Part shown: piece by piece, positions 53,568 to 61,450 of the stretch
Layout: each line of letters opens with the position of its first letter
Numbering within the stretch: the first letter of the stretch is position 1
Assembly (NCBI GenBank): GCA_963834515.1
Contig: CAWICB010000002.1
Coordinates: 930,001 to 994,000 of the forward strand
Origin: RYN-230 sp963834515
GTDB taxonomy: Bacteria; Actinomycetota; Actinomycetes; Streptosporangiales; Streptosporangiaceae
DNA: 64,000 bases
Direction of reading: 5' to 3'
Translations under genes and position numbers: made by a program
Notes under the pieces: generated by a model
What the model was told of the DNA's origin: nothing
The model's database searches: none
Seen by the model: the letters and a program-made list of their open reading frames with translations, nothing else

Positions 53568-56500
53568 TCAGGCGCGGGTCAGCCAGAACGTGAGGCCCAG
53601 GTCGGGTTCGGTGTGCTGGTGCGCACCGGGACCGGCATCCGCCGCCGTGCCGGGCTGGAAGTCGTCGGCCAGCACCTCGGCGGCGATCAGCTGCGCCGTG
53701 CTCGGCCAGCGCCGCGGCCAGCTCGGGGCCGGTGGCCTCCCAGCGCACCGTGATCCGGTCGCTCACGTGCAGCCCGTCGCTCTTGCTGGCCTCCTGGACC
53801 AGCCGGATGACCTCCCGGGCCAGCCCTTCGCGGCGCAGCTCAGGGGTGATCTCGGTTTCGAGCCCGACGGTCTCGCCGCCCTCGGACGCCACCGTCCAGC
53901 CTGACCGCGGCGTCTGGGTCACGATCAGATCGTCCGCGCTGAGGGCACCTGGGTGCCGTCCACCTCAACGGACACCTTGCCGGCCGACCGCAGCTCGGCG
54001 GCGAGCACAGCCGGGTCCACCGCGACGATGGCCGCCGGCGACCGCCTTGGTGCCCTTGCCGAACCGCTTCCCCAGCGCCCGGAAGTTGGGCTTGACCACG
54101 TAGTCGACCAGGTCTTCACCGACCGCGGACATCGGTTCCAGGGAGCGCACGTTGAGCTCGCTGGCCACCTCGGCGCGCAGTCCCGGGGCCAGGTCGGCGA
54201 ACCCGGCCGCGCTCACCACGGCACGGGCCAGCGGCTGGCGGACCGGCATGGATGCCGCCGCGCGGGCGGACCGGCCCAGCTCAACCAGCCGCCGGGTCAG
54301 CGCCATCTGCCCCGACAGCCGGGCAGTCGACCAGGGCCGGGTCGGCGGCTGGCCAGCGGCCAGGTGCACGGACTCCGGGTCGTCCGCGCCGCGCAGCACG
54401 GCCCACACGTGATCAGCCAGGAACGGCGTGATCGGGGCCATCAGCCGGGTCAGCACGTGCAGCGATCTCGTACAGCGTGGCGAACGCGGACGCAGCCGTC
54501 CGGCGCTGCCCGGTCCGTCCCAGAACCGCCGCCGGGAGCGGCGCACGTACCAGTTCGACATGTCGTCGATGAACGCGGCCAGGCCGCCGCCCGGCCGCGG
54601 CCGTGTCGAAGCCCTCCAGGCTGCGCCGGTGACCTCCTGGGTCGTGGCGTGCAGCTCGCTGAGCAGCCAGCGGTCCAGCAGCGGCCGGCCGGCCGCTGGC
54701 GGCGCGCTGGCGCAGCCTGCGCCGGTCCCCACGCCTGGCCCTGGGCGGCGGCCGCGTTGGCGTACAGCACCAGGAACGAGACGGTGTTCCAGTAGGTGAG
54801 CAGCACCTTGCGGACGATCTCGTCCAGCGCGCCGGCGCCGATCCGCCGGGTGGACCACGGCGAGCCGGACGCCGCGAAGAACCAGCGGACCGCGTCCGCG
54901 CCGTGCGCCTCCATCAGCGGGATCGGCTCGAGCACGTTGCCCAGGTGCTTGCTCATCTTGCGGCCGCGCTCGTCCACCACCAGGCCGAGGCAGACCACGT
55001 TCTCGTACGAGGACCGGCCGAACACCAGGACGCCGACCGCCATCAGCGAGTAGAACCAGCCGCGGGTCTGGTCGATCGCCTCGCAGATGAACTGGGCTGG
55101 GTAGGTCCGCCGAAGTGCTCCGGTTGCGCTACGGCGCGCCGAGCCGGGCGAACGGCATCGACCCGGAGTCGTACCAGGCGTCGATCACCTCGGGCACCCG
55201 GCGGGCCTGCTCGCCGCAGTCCGGGCAGGTGATCGCCACCTCGTCCACGTACGGGCCGGTGCGGGTCCAGCGTGGCCAGGTCGCGCCCGGCCAGTTCGCT
55301 CAGCTCGGCCAGCGAGCCGACACAGGTCAGGTGGTGCTCGCCGCACTCCCAGACGGGCAGCGGGGTGCCCCAGTACCGGGTCCGGGACAGCGCCCAGTCC
55401 ACGTTGTTGCGCAGCCACTCGCCGTACCGGCCGTGCTTGATGGTGGGCGGCTGCCAGTTGGTCCGCTCGTTCTCGGCCAGCATCTGGTCCTTGACCTGGG
55501 TGGTCCGGATGTACCAGGACGGCAGCGCGTAGTAGAGCAGCGGAGTGTGGCAGCGCCAGCAGTGCGGGTAGTTGTGCTGGTAGTCCTCGGCCCGGAACAG
55601 CAAGCCGCGCTCGGCCAGGTCCCGGACCAGCGGCGCGTCCGCCTCCTTGAAGAACATCCCGCCGACCAGTGGCACCCATTCCTCAAAACGCCCGTCCGGC
55701 CGGACCGGGTTGACCACCGGCAGCCCGTGCGTGCGGCCGGTCGTCCATGTCGTCGGCGCCAAAGGCCGGTGCCAGATGGACCAGCCCGGTGCCGTCCTCG
55801 GTGGTGACGAACGCCCCGGGCACCACCACGTGCGCACCCGGGATCTCGACCAGGCTGAACGGAGGCCGGTAGGTCGCGCCGACCAGTTCGGAGCCGGGCA
55901 CCGTGGCCAGCACGTGCCAGCCCTCGCCGAGGACCCGGGATACCAGGGCCTCGGCCACCACCACGGTGTCGCCGTCGCCTGGCTTGCGCGCGATCGCGTA
56001 GCTCTCGTCCGGGTGCACGGCGACCGCGGTGTTGGACACCAGGGTCCACGGCGTGGTCGTCCACACCAGCAGGTCGGCCCCGTCCAGCAGCGGGCTGGCC
56101 GCGGCCGGCCGGGTGACCAGCGGGAACCGGACGGTGACCGCGGGGTCGGTGACCGTGCGGTACACGTCCGGCTGGCCCATCTCGTGATCGGACAGCGGGG
56201 TCTCGCAGCGCGGGCAGTACGGGCTGATCCGGAAGTCCTTGACCAGCAGGCCGTGGCGGAAGATCTCCTTGAGCGACCACCACACCGACTCGATATAGCT
56301 GGTGTGCATGGTCAGGTAGGCGTGCGGCAGGTCCACCCAGTAGCCGAGCCGGATGGTCAGTTCCTCGAACGCGTCCACGTGCCGCTGGGCCGACTCCCGG
56401 CACCGCGCGTTGAACTCGGCGATGCCGTAGCTCTCGATGGCCTTCTTACCGGACAGCCCGAGTTCCCGCTCCACCGCCACCTCGACCGGCAGCCCGTGGC

Positions 56501-56786
56501 AGTCCCAGCCGGCCTGGCGCGGGACGTGGAAGCCCTGCATGGTCTTGAACCGGGGGAAGACGTCCTTGAACACGCGTGCCTCGATGTGATGCACGCCGGG
56601 CATGCCGTTGGTGGTCGGCGGCCCCTCGTAGAACGTCCACAGCGGTCGGCCCGCGGTGGCGTCCAGCGAGCGCTCGAAGAACTTCCCGTCCTGCCAGCGG
56701 GCCAGGATGTCGTGCTCCATGGCGGGCAGGTCAATGGCCGCGGGCAGATCGGGGAAGTAGGTCTGGCTGTCCGCTGCGTCAGGCAT
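53568..56786 (-). CDS. ileS: Isoleucyl-tRNA synthetase, multiply frameshifted
   Basis: It starts at ATG 56786 (MPDAADSQTYFPDLPAAIDLPAMEHDILARWQDG), with GGAGGA upstream. The first 345 residues are intact, including FYEGPPTTNGMPGVHHIEAR (HIGH region) and WTTTPWTLVSNTAVAV. From about 55.75 kb down to 53.65 kb the frame changes about ten times, though all blocks follow in order: WRCHTPLLYYALPSWYIRTT, VIDAWYDSGSMPFARLG, FICEAIDQTRGWFYSLM, GRKMSKHLGNVLEP (KMSKS motif), DRWLLSELHATTQEVTGAA, FIDDMSNWYVRRSRRRFWDG, ELNVRSLEPMSAVGEDLVDYVVKPNF and LGLTFWLTRA. A T-box leader precedes it. Confidence 0.9.
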
Positions 56787-57085
56787 GGCGGGTGGTCCTC
56801 CGGCGGTGCTCGCCCGGACGGCGGCGCTGGTCCAGGCAAGAGGTTCGCTGGAGGGACGAGGCTCGCCGGCGGCGGCCCCCGCGGTACCACCCTCCTTGGC
56901 TGCAGCCGCCCCCGGGGAGCAGCCTGCGGCCCGCTCATTCACGTCGTGCGGCCGGTTCTACTGGGCTGATGCCGTTCTTCCGGCGGCTCCGGGGTGATCT
57001 GGTCCGCTGCGCCTGCCCCCGGGCTCACACCAACCCCGGGTCGCTCCTGGCCGCGTGCCGCGGCAGCTGTCCCCATCTATGCTGT
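56787..57085 (-). promoter_or_regulatory. T-box riboswitch leader of ileS
   Basis: On the minus strand the T-box core AGGGTGGTACCGCGG is exact (complement of 56879-56893). Upstream lies CAGTAGAACCGG (complement of 56952-56963), resembling the segment after stem I, and an ATC codon followed by A (near 56996) that could be the isoleucine specifier. Downstream, CCTCGTCCCTCC could pair with the GGAGGA ribosome-binding site (56796-56801), which fits a translational T-box as known for actinobacterial ileS. Uncharged tRNA-Ile would free the start site. The 5' boundary is approximate. Confidence 0.85.
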
Positions 57086-57385
57086 GCCGACAGATAAACG
57101 ATAGCGGATGCCCGGCACCGCAACCGACCAGGTTCTGCCGTGGTCCGGGCACCGGTTTCCGTGCCCTGGCAGCAGGGGACATTCCAGGCGCGGCGCGGCC
57201 CCCCCCGGCTGCGCCTGGCCAGCGGCTGCGGGGGGCCGGCCGCGGCCAGCCGGCTGCGGATTATTGCCGTGGCCAGATGTGTTTGCAGTCCCGGGCACAC
57301 CGATCTATTCTCCGGTGACTGCCCGCGTTCAAGATCGATTGGTGGCGGCAGGCATAGTGGACATATCACGCACAAGGGGGCCGAG
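57086..57385. other. Divergent intergenic region between the ileS leader and the DksA/TraR-type gene
   Basis: Contains no supported gene. It must hold the promoter of the ileS leader (minus strand) and that of the downstream plus-strand gene. An A/T-richer stretch at 57300-57370 is the likely site of the latter. G/C-rich inverted sequences lie around 57195-57245. Confidence 0.4.
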
Positions 57386-57805
57386 ATGACAGCAGCCGCA
57401 CAGCAGGGTGCCGCCGCGCTTCCCGTCCGGCCTGGTGAGAAGCCCTGGACCAGTCAGGAAGTGGCCGGGGTCCGCAAGGAACTCGAAGCCGAGGCGGCCG
57501 GGCTGCGCGAGGATATCTCCACTGCCGAGTCAGAGATCGCGGACCGGCTGGGCGACGCGGTCGGTGACGCGGGCGACGACTCCGCCGACGCGGGGGCCAA
57601 GACGTTCCAGCGCGAGCACGAGCTGGCACTGACCCAGAACGCGCGGGAACTGCTGGCCCAGACCGAGCGGGCACTGGGCCGGATCGAAGACGGCACCTAC
57701 GGCGTGTGCGAATCGTGCGGTGAGCCGATCGGCAAAGCGCGGCTGCAGGCGTTTCCCCGGGCCGTGCTGTGCGTGGCCTGCAAGCAGCGGGAGGAACGGC
57801 GCTGA
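57386..57805 (+). CDS. TraR/DksA-type zinc-finger protein
   Basis: The protein has 139 residues from ATG 57386 (GGGGG eight bases upstream). A coiled-coil hairpin (VRKELEAEAAGLREDISTAESEI, ELALTQNARELLAQTERALGRI) precedes the zinc finger CESCGEPIGKARLQAFPRAVLCVAC. This is the DksA/TraR layout, and the family binds the RNA polymerase secondary channel. The acidic coiled-coil tip of DksA is not obvious, so a stringent-response role is not assured. The gene lies between ileS and lspA, as in other actinomycetes. Confidence 0.88.
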   Translation: MTAAAQQGAAALPVRPGEKPWTSQEVAGVRKELEAEAAGLREDISTAESEIADRLGDAVGDAGDDSADAGAKTFQREHELALTQNARELLAQTERALGRIEDGTYGVCESCGEPIGKARLQAFPRAVLCVACKQREERR

Positions 57806-58533
57806 ACAGTTCCTCGGCACCTGCCGGGCCGGCCCCGGGCCACAGCCGCCTCCCGGACGGCGGGCAGCGCCCGCGCCGGGTCCGGCTGCTGCTCCTGGTC
57901 GCCGCCCTGGTGCTGGTCACCGACGTGGTGACCAAGACGGTCGTGGTCGCCACGCTCTCGCACCGGTCGCCCATCGTGCTGTTCGGCGGCCTGGTCAAGC
58001 TGACCGAGCTGCGTAACAGCGGCGCGGCGTTCAGCATTGGCGCGTCCAGCGCCGTGATGACGGTGCTCTTCAGCCTGATCGCGGTCGGTGTCATCATCGC
58101 CATCCTGCGCACTTCGCGGCGGCTGCGCAGCGTGCCCTGGGCCATCACGCTCGGCCTGCTGCTGGGCGGCGCGGCCGGCAATCTGGGGGACCGGATCTTC
58201 CGCTCGCCCGGCCCGTTCCGTGGCTTCGTGGTGGACTGGATCCAGTTGCCGCACTGGCCGGTGTTCAACGTGGCCGACTCGTGCATCGTCTGTGGCGGGG
58301 TGCTGGCCGTGCTGCTGGCCGCGCGCGGTGTCCCGCTGGAAGGCGGCACCCGGATGCAGGCTGGCGGCGAGCCGGACAGCGACCCGCCGGGCGGCCAGGC
58401 CGGCTCGCCGGCCTCGGCGCGGAGCGCCGATCGGGGGCCGGGGGCTCCTGGGGTTGTCCCCCGGGGAAGCACAGCGGGAGGTCGCCCCCCTGGGCCAGCA
58501 CAGCATAATCCGGCGGGAGACGGCAGCCGGTGA
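57802..58533 (+). CDS. lspA: Prolipoprotein signal peptidase, with a repeat-derived C-terminal tail
   Basis: Four transmembrane helices and the aspartyl-peptidase motifs are present: VTDVVTKTVVVATL, LTELRNSGAAFSIGAS, GGAAGNLGDRIFRSPGPFRGFVVDWIQ and FNVADSCIVCGGVLAVLL, with both catalytic Asp residues. It cleaves lipoprotein signals such as that of the protein at 11215. The start is uncertain: CTG 57802 has an ideal GGAGG seven bases upstream and overlaps the previous stop, whereas GTG 57769 lies inside that gene. Residues after about 190 are a disordered tail partly encoded by the palindromic repeat. It overlaps rluD (GTGA). Confidence 0.9.
   Translation: MNSSSAPAGPAPGHSRLPDGGQRPRRVRLLLLVAALVLVTDVVTKTVVVATLSHRSPIVLFGGLVKLTELRNSGAAFSIGASSAVMTVLFSLIAVGVIIAILRTSRRLRSVPWAITLGLLLGGAAGNLGDRIFRSPGPFRGFVVDWIQLPHWPVFNVADSCIVCGGVLAVLLAARGVPLEGGTRMQAGGEPDSDPPGGQAGSPASARSADRGPGAPGVVPRGSTAGGRPPGPAQHNPAGDGSR
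58430..58505. repeat. G/C-rich palindromic repeat, diverged copy D, in lspA
   Basis: It contains GGGGGCTCCTGGGGTTGTCC with CCCGGGG and two trailing (A/C)GCACAGC motifs like the ACACAGC of copy B. It encodes GGRPPGPAQ, close to the GGRPPGLTQ of FtsL. Membership in the family is probable but weaker than for copies A-C. Confidence 0.55.
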
Positions 58534-59462
58534 CGCAGTCCAGCCAGCGCCGGGTGCCGGTTCCGGAGGGGCTGGACGGCGAGCGGCTGGACGCCGCCCT
58601 GGCCCGGATGTTCGGGTTGTCCCGGGCCACCGCGGCCGAACTGATCAGCAGCGGCCAGGTGCTGCTCGGCGGCCGGACGGCGGCCAAGTCCGAGCGGGTG
58701 CCGGCCGGCGAGTGGCTAGATGTGACGCTGCCCAGCCCGGCTCCCGCGGCCCCGGTGCCGCAGGCCGTGCCCGGCCTGGCCGTGGTGTACGAGGACGATG
58801 ACATCGTGGTGGTGGACAAGCCGCGCGGCGTGGCCGCCCACCCGACGCCCGGCTGGACCGGCCCGACCGTGCTGGAAGGGCTGCTGGCCGCCGGGCACAC
58901 CATCGCGACCAGCGGCGCGGCCGAGCGCCAGGGCATCGTGCACCGGCTGGACGCCAACACCACCGGGCTGATGGTGCTGGCCAAGAGCGAGCCCGCGTAC
59001 AGCGCGCTGAAGCAGGCGTTCCGTGACCGCACCGTGGACAAGCGGTACCACGCGCTGGTCCAGGGGCACCCCGACCCGCTGCGGGGCACGATCGACGCGC
59101 CCATCGCCCGGCACCCCGCGGGAGACGGCCGGTTCGCGGTGGTGGCCGGCGGCCGGCCCAGCATCACCCACTACGACACGCTCGAGGCGTTCCGCGGTGC
59201 CAGCCTGGCCGAGGTCACCCTGGAGACCGGGCGCACCCACCAGATCCGGGTGCACATGGCCGCGCTGCGCCACCCGTGCGCCGGTGACCGGCTGTACGGG
59301 GCCGACATGGTGTTCGCGGCCCACCTGGGCCTGACCCGGCAGTGGCTGCACGCGGTCGGGCTGGGCTTCGAGCACCCGGCCGACGGCCGCCGGGTGGAGT
59401 TCTCCAGTGACTACCCGGCGGACCTGGCGCACGCGCTGGACGTGCTGCGCGCGGAAAGCTGA
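58530..59462 (+). CDS. rluD: RluA-family 23S rRNA pseudouridine synthase
   Basis: The protein has 310 residues from GTG 58530. The S4 RNA-binding domain is LDGERLDAALARMFGLSRATAAELISSGQVLLGG. The catalytic domain has VVYEDDDIVVVDKPRGVAAHPTPG, the active-site motif GIVHRLDANTTGLMVLAKS with catalytic Asp, DKRYHALVQG, and LETGRTHQIRVHMAALRHPCAGDRLYG. The domain layout matches RluD, which modifies helix 69. It follows lspA directly, as in most bacteria. Confidence 0.93.
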   Translation: MTQSSQRRVPVPEGLDGERLDAALARMFGLSRATAAELISSGQVLLGGRTAAKSERVPAGEWLDVTLPSPAPAAPVPQAVPGLAVVYEDDDIVVVDKPRGVAAHPTPGWTGPTVLEGLLAAGHTIATSGAAERQGIVHRLDANTTGLMVLAKSEPAYSALKQAFRDRTVDKRYHALVQGHPDPLRGTIDAPIARHPAGDGRFAVVAGGRPSITHYDTLEAFRGASLAEVTLETGRTHQIRVHMAALRHPCAGDRLYGADMVFAAHLGLTRQWLHAVGLGFEHPADGRRVEFSSDYPADLAHALDVLRAES

Positions 59463-59575
59463 CCGCGTACCCCGGCCGGGCCCACTTCAGCGTGGGCGTC
59501 AAACACCGACATAACGGTGTCGCGGGCCCCCGGCAGGCTGACTCCAGGCACTCACCAACGACTGGAGGAAACCTG

Positions 59576-59944
59576 ATGTCCACTCCCGCGCCCAACACCG
59601 TCGCCTGGTTCGAGATCGGCACCCAGGACGTGCCGGCGGCCAAGGACTTCTACGGGCCGCTGTTCGGCTGGTCGTTCGCGCCGGACGGTGACTACACGCT
59701 GATCACCGCGCCCGGGGCGGACGGCCCGTCCGGCGGCATCTTCAGCACCGGCGGCAACATCCCGCCGTACGCGGTATTCGTGGTCCGGGTCACCGACGTG
59801 GCCGCCACCGCGGCACGCACCGAGGAACTCGGCGGCAAGGTGGCGGTAGCGCCCATGACGCTGCCCGACGGAATGGTCATCGCGTACCTCACCGACCCCA
59901 ACGGCAGCATGTTCGCGCTGTTCAGTCCCCGGCCGGAAAGCTGA
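59576..59944 (+). CDS. VOC-family protein
   Basis: The protein has 122 residues from ATG 59576, with GGAGG eight bases upstream. It follows the VOC fold: TVAWFEIGTQDVPAAKDFYGPLFGWSF, PDGDYTLITAPG, YAVFVVRVTDVAATAARTEELGGKVAVAPMTLPDG and IAYLTDPNGSMFALFSP. Metal ligands and substrate are uncertain. Proteins of this type often bind or detoxify small electrophiles. It shares a short upstream sequence with the next gene. Confidence 0.85.
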   Translation: MSTPAPNTVAWFEIGTQDVPAAKDFYGPLFGWSFAPDGDYTLITAPGADGPSGGIFSTGGNIPPYAVFVVRVTDVAATAARTEELGGKVAVAPMTLPDGMVIAYLTDPNGSMFALFSPRPES

Positions 59945-60000
59945 CCGGGCACCGGGCGCGGTGGGCGTTAAGCATCGGGATTGCTGGGCAGGGTGCCGGT

Positions 60001-60600
60001 ATGGCTCTGCTGAGAACTGTCGCGCGCCCGATGCTGGCGTCCATCTTCGTGATCCAGGGCTACCAGACCATGCGCTGGCCGGAGCGGGTCGCCGCGCGGG
60101 CCGAGCCGGTGGTCCGCCCGGTCGCCAACCGGGTGGCCGTGGTGCCGGACGAGACCGAGCAGGCGGTGCGGCTCAACGGGGCCGTGCAGTGCGTGGCTGG
60201 CTCGATGCTGGCCATGGGCTGGTGGCCCCGGCTGTCCGCGGCCGTGCTGGCCGGCACCCTGATCCCGACCACGCTGGCCGGGCACCGGTTCTGGGAGACC
60301 GAGGACAAGCAGGAGCGGGCCCAGCAGCGGATCCATTTCCTGAAGAACGTCAGCATGCTGGGCGGCCTGCTGATCGCCGCGGCGGACACCGGCGGGAACC
60401 CGTCGCTGGCCTGGCGGGGCCGGCACGCGGCCCAGGCCGCCCGGCGCGACCTGACCCTGGCCACCCGGACCGCGCGGGTGTCCGGCCAGGCCGGGGCCCG
60501 GGCCGCCCGGGCCCAGGCCCGGGCCGGGCGGGCCCAGGCCCGGGTACAGCGGGCGGCCGGGCAGGCGGCCACGCGGCGCCGCCGGCGGACGGCCGCCTGA
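60001..60600 (+). CDS. DoxX-family membrane protein
   Basis: The protein has 199 residues from ATG 60001. It has the DoxX pattern: RTVARPMLASIFVIQGYQTM at the N-terminus, LNGAVQCVAGSMLAMGWWPRLSAAVLAGTLIPTTLAGHRFW, and a third helix HFLKNVSMLGGLLIAAADTGG. The C-terminal 60 residues are Ala/Arg-rich with a repetitive AQARAGRAQARVQRAAG pattern, likely a basic cytoplasmic helix. Family members take part in membrane redox or are uncharacterised. Confidence 0.85.
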   Translation: MALLRTVARPMLASIFVIQGYQTMRWPERVAARAEPVVRPVANRVAVVPDETEQAVRLNGAVQCVAGSMLAMGWWPRLSAAVLAGTLIPTTLAGHRFWETEDKQERAQQRIHFLKNVSMLGGLLIAAADTGGNPSLAWRGRHAAQAARRDLTLATRTARVSGQAGARAARAQARAGRAQARVQRAAGQAATRRRRRTAA

Positions 60601-60640
60601 TTGCCGCCGCCGCAGTGCCCTGCCGGGCCCTGGCCTGGAC

Positions 60641-60671
60641 TTGACTTAAGGTGCGCTTCAGGTTCTACCGT
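60641..60671 (+). promoter_or_regulatory. Candidate promoter of the PPOX gene
   Basis: TTGACT (60641-60646) and TACCGT (60666-60671) with a 19-bp spacer lie about 35 bases before ATG 60707. The spacing is a little long, so this is tentative. Confidence 0.4.
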
Positions 60672-60706
60672 CCGGGAGGGACGACCCGCCGAGCCTGGAG
60701 AAGAAC

Positions 60707-61141
60707 ATGACGTTCACCGCAGCGGAGATCGCGTACCTGGCCAGCCAGCCGCTGGGGCGGCTGGCCACCATCCAGCCCGGCGGTGGCCCGCAGGTCAAGC
60801 CGGTCGGCTTCACCTGCAACACGGACCTCGGCACGATCGACGTGACCGGCTTCAACCTGGCGCAGAGCCAGAAGTTCCGCAACGTCAGCCGGAACGGCCA
60901 GGCCGCGCTCGTGGTCGATGACATCGTGTCCCGGCAGCCGTGGCGAGTACGTTTCCTGGAGATCCGGGGAACCGCCGAGGCCCTCCCCGCGGCACCGGAA
61001 CCGGTGCCCGGGCCGCCGGCCGGCGCCGACCCGGCGGTGATCCGGATCCGGCCGGCCCGGATCCTCAGCTTTGGCATCGAGGAGCCCCCGGGGGACCCGC
61101 GCACGACCAGGCTGCGGGCCCGGAGCCTGGCCCCGGAATGA
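60707..61141 (+). CDS. PPOX-class probable F420-dependent oxidoreductase
   Basis: The protein has 144 residues from ATG 60707 (CTGGAG upstream). It shows the split-barrel FMN/F420 fold: FTAAEIAYLASQPLGRLATI, GGPQVKPVGFTCNTDLGTIDV, KFRNVSRNGQAALVVDDI, RFLEIRGTAEALP and IRIRPARILSFGIE. It matches the actinobacterial PPOX class that uses F420 or FMN. The substrate is unknown. A perfect palindrome follows 40 bp after the stop. Confidence 0.88.
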   Translation: MTFTAAEIAYLASQPLGRLATIQPGGGPQVKPVGFTCNTDLGTIDVTGFNLAQSQKFRNVSRNGQAALVVDDIVSRQPWRVRFLEIRGTAEALPAAPEPVPGPPAGADPAVIRIRPARILSFGIEEPPGDPRTTRLRARSLAPE

Positions 61142-61450
61142 GCGCCTGGCTGTCCCCGGCCGGCCTGAGCAGGCGTAGCAGCTGGCCGGGCCGCGATCGC
61201 GGCCCGGCCAGTCTGGTAACCGCGGGCGGGCGCAAAACGGGACAACCGCGCATCCGGCGCGCCGGGTCGCCGGTGACGGCAGCCCTCAGTAAGCTCGTCT
61301 ACGCCGGGCCGGTGCGCCGCCCGCGCTGGGGCCGCTCCGCCGGGCGCGGGACCCCGGCCGGGCGAGAGCAGCACCGGCCACTTCCCCCGGCCCTGGTTAC
61401 CGGCGCCCGCGAGGGTGCCGTCGCGCATGCCCGAAGGAGGCGGTACTTTC
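61142..61450. other. Intergenic region before dnaE
   Basis: The 309-bp gap holds the hairpin at 61182-61211 and the dnaE ribosome-binding site AAGGAGG (61434-61440). No other gene is supported. Promoter elements for dnaE are not obvious in the G/C-rich sequence. Confidence 0.4.
61182..61211. terminator. Perfect 30-bp palindrome, probable terminator
   Basis: CTGGCCGGGCCGCGA followed at once by its exact complement TCGCGGCCCGGCCAG, 40 bp downstream of the PPOX gene stop. It lacks a T-tract. As DNA it could also extrude as a cruciform. Confidence 0.6.
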
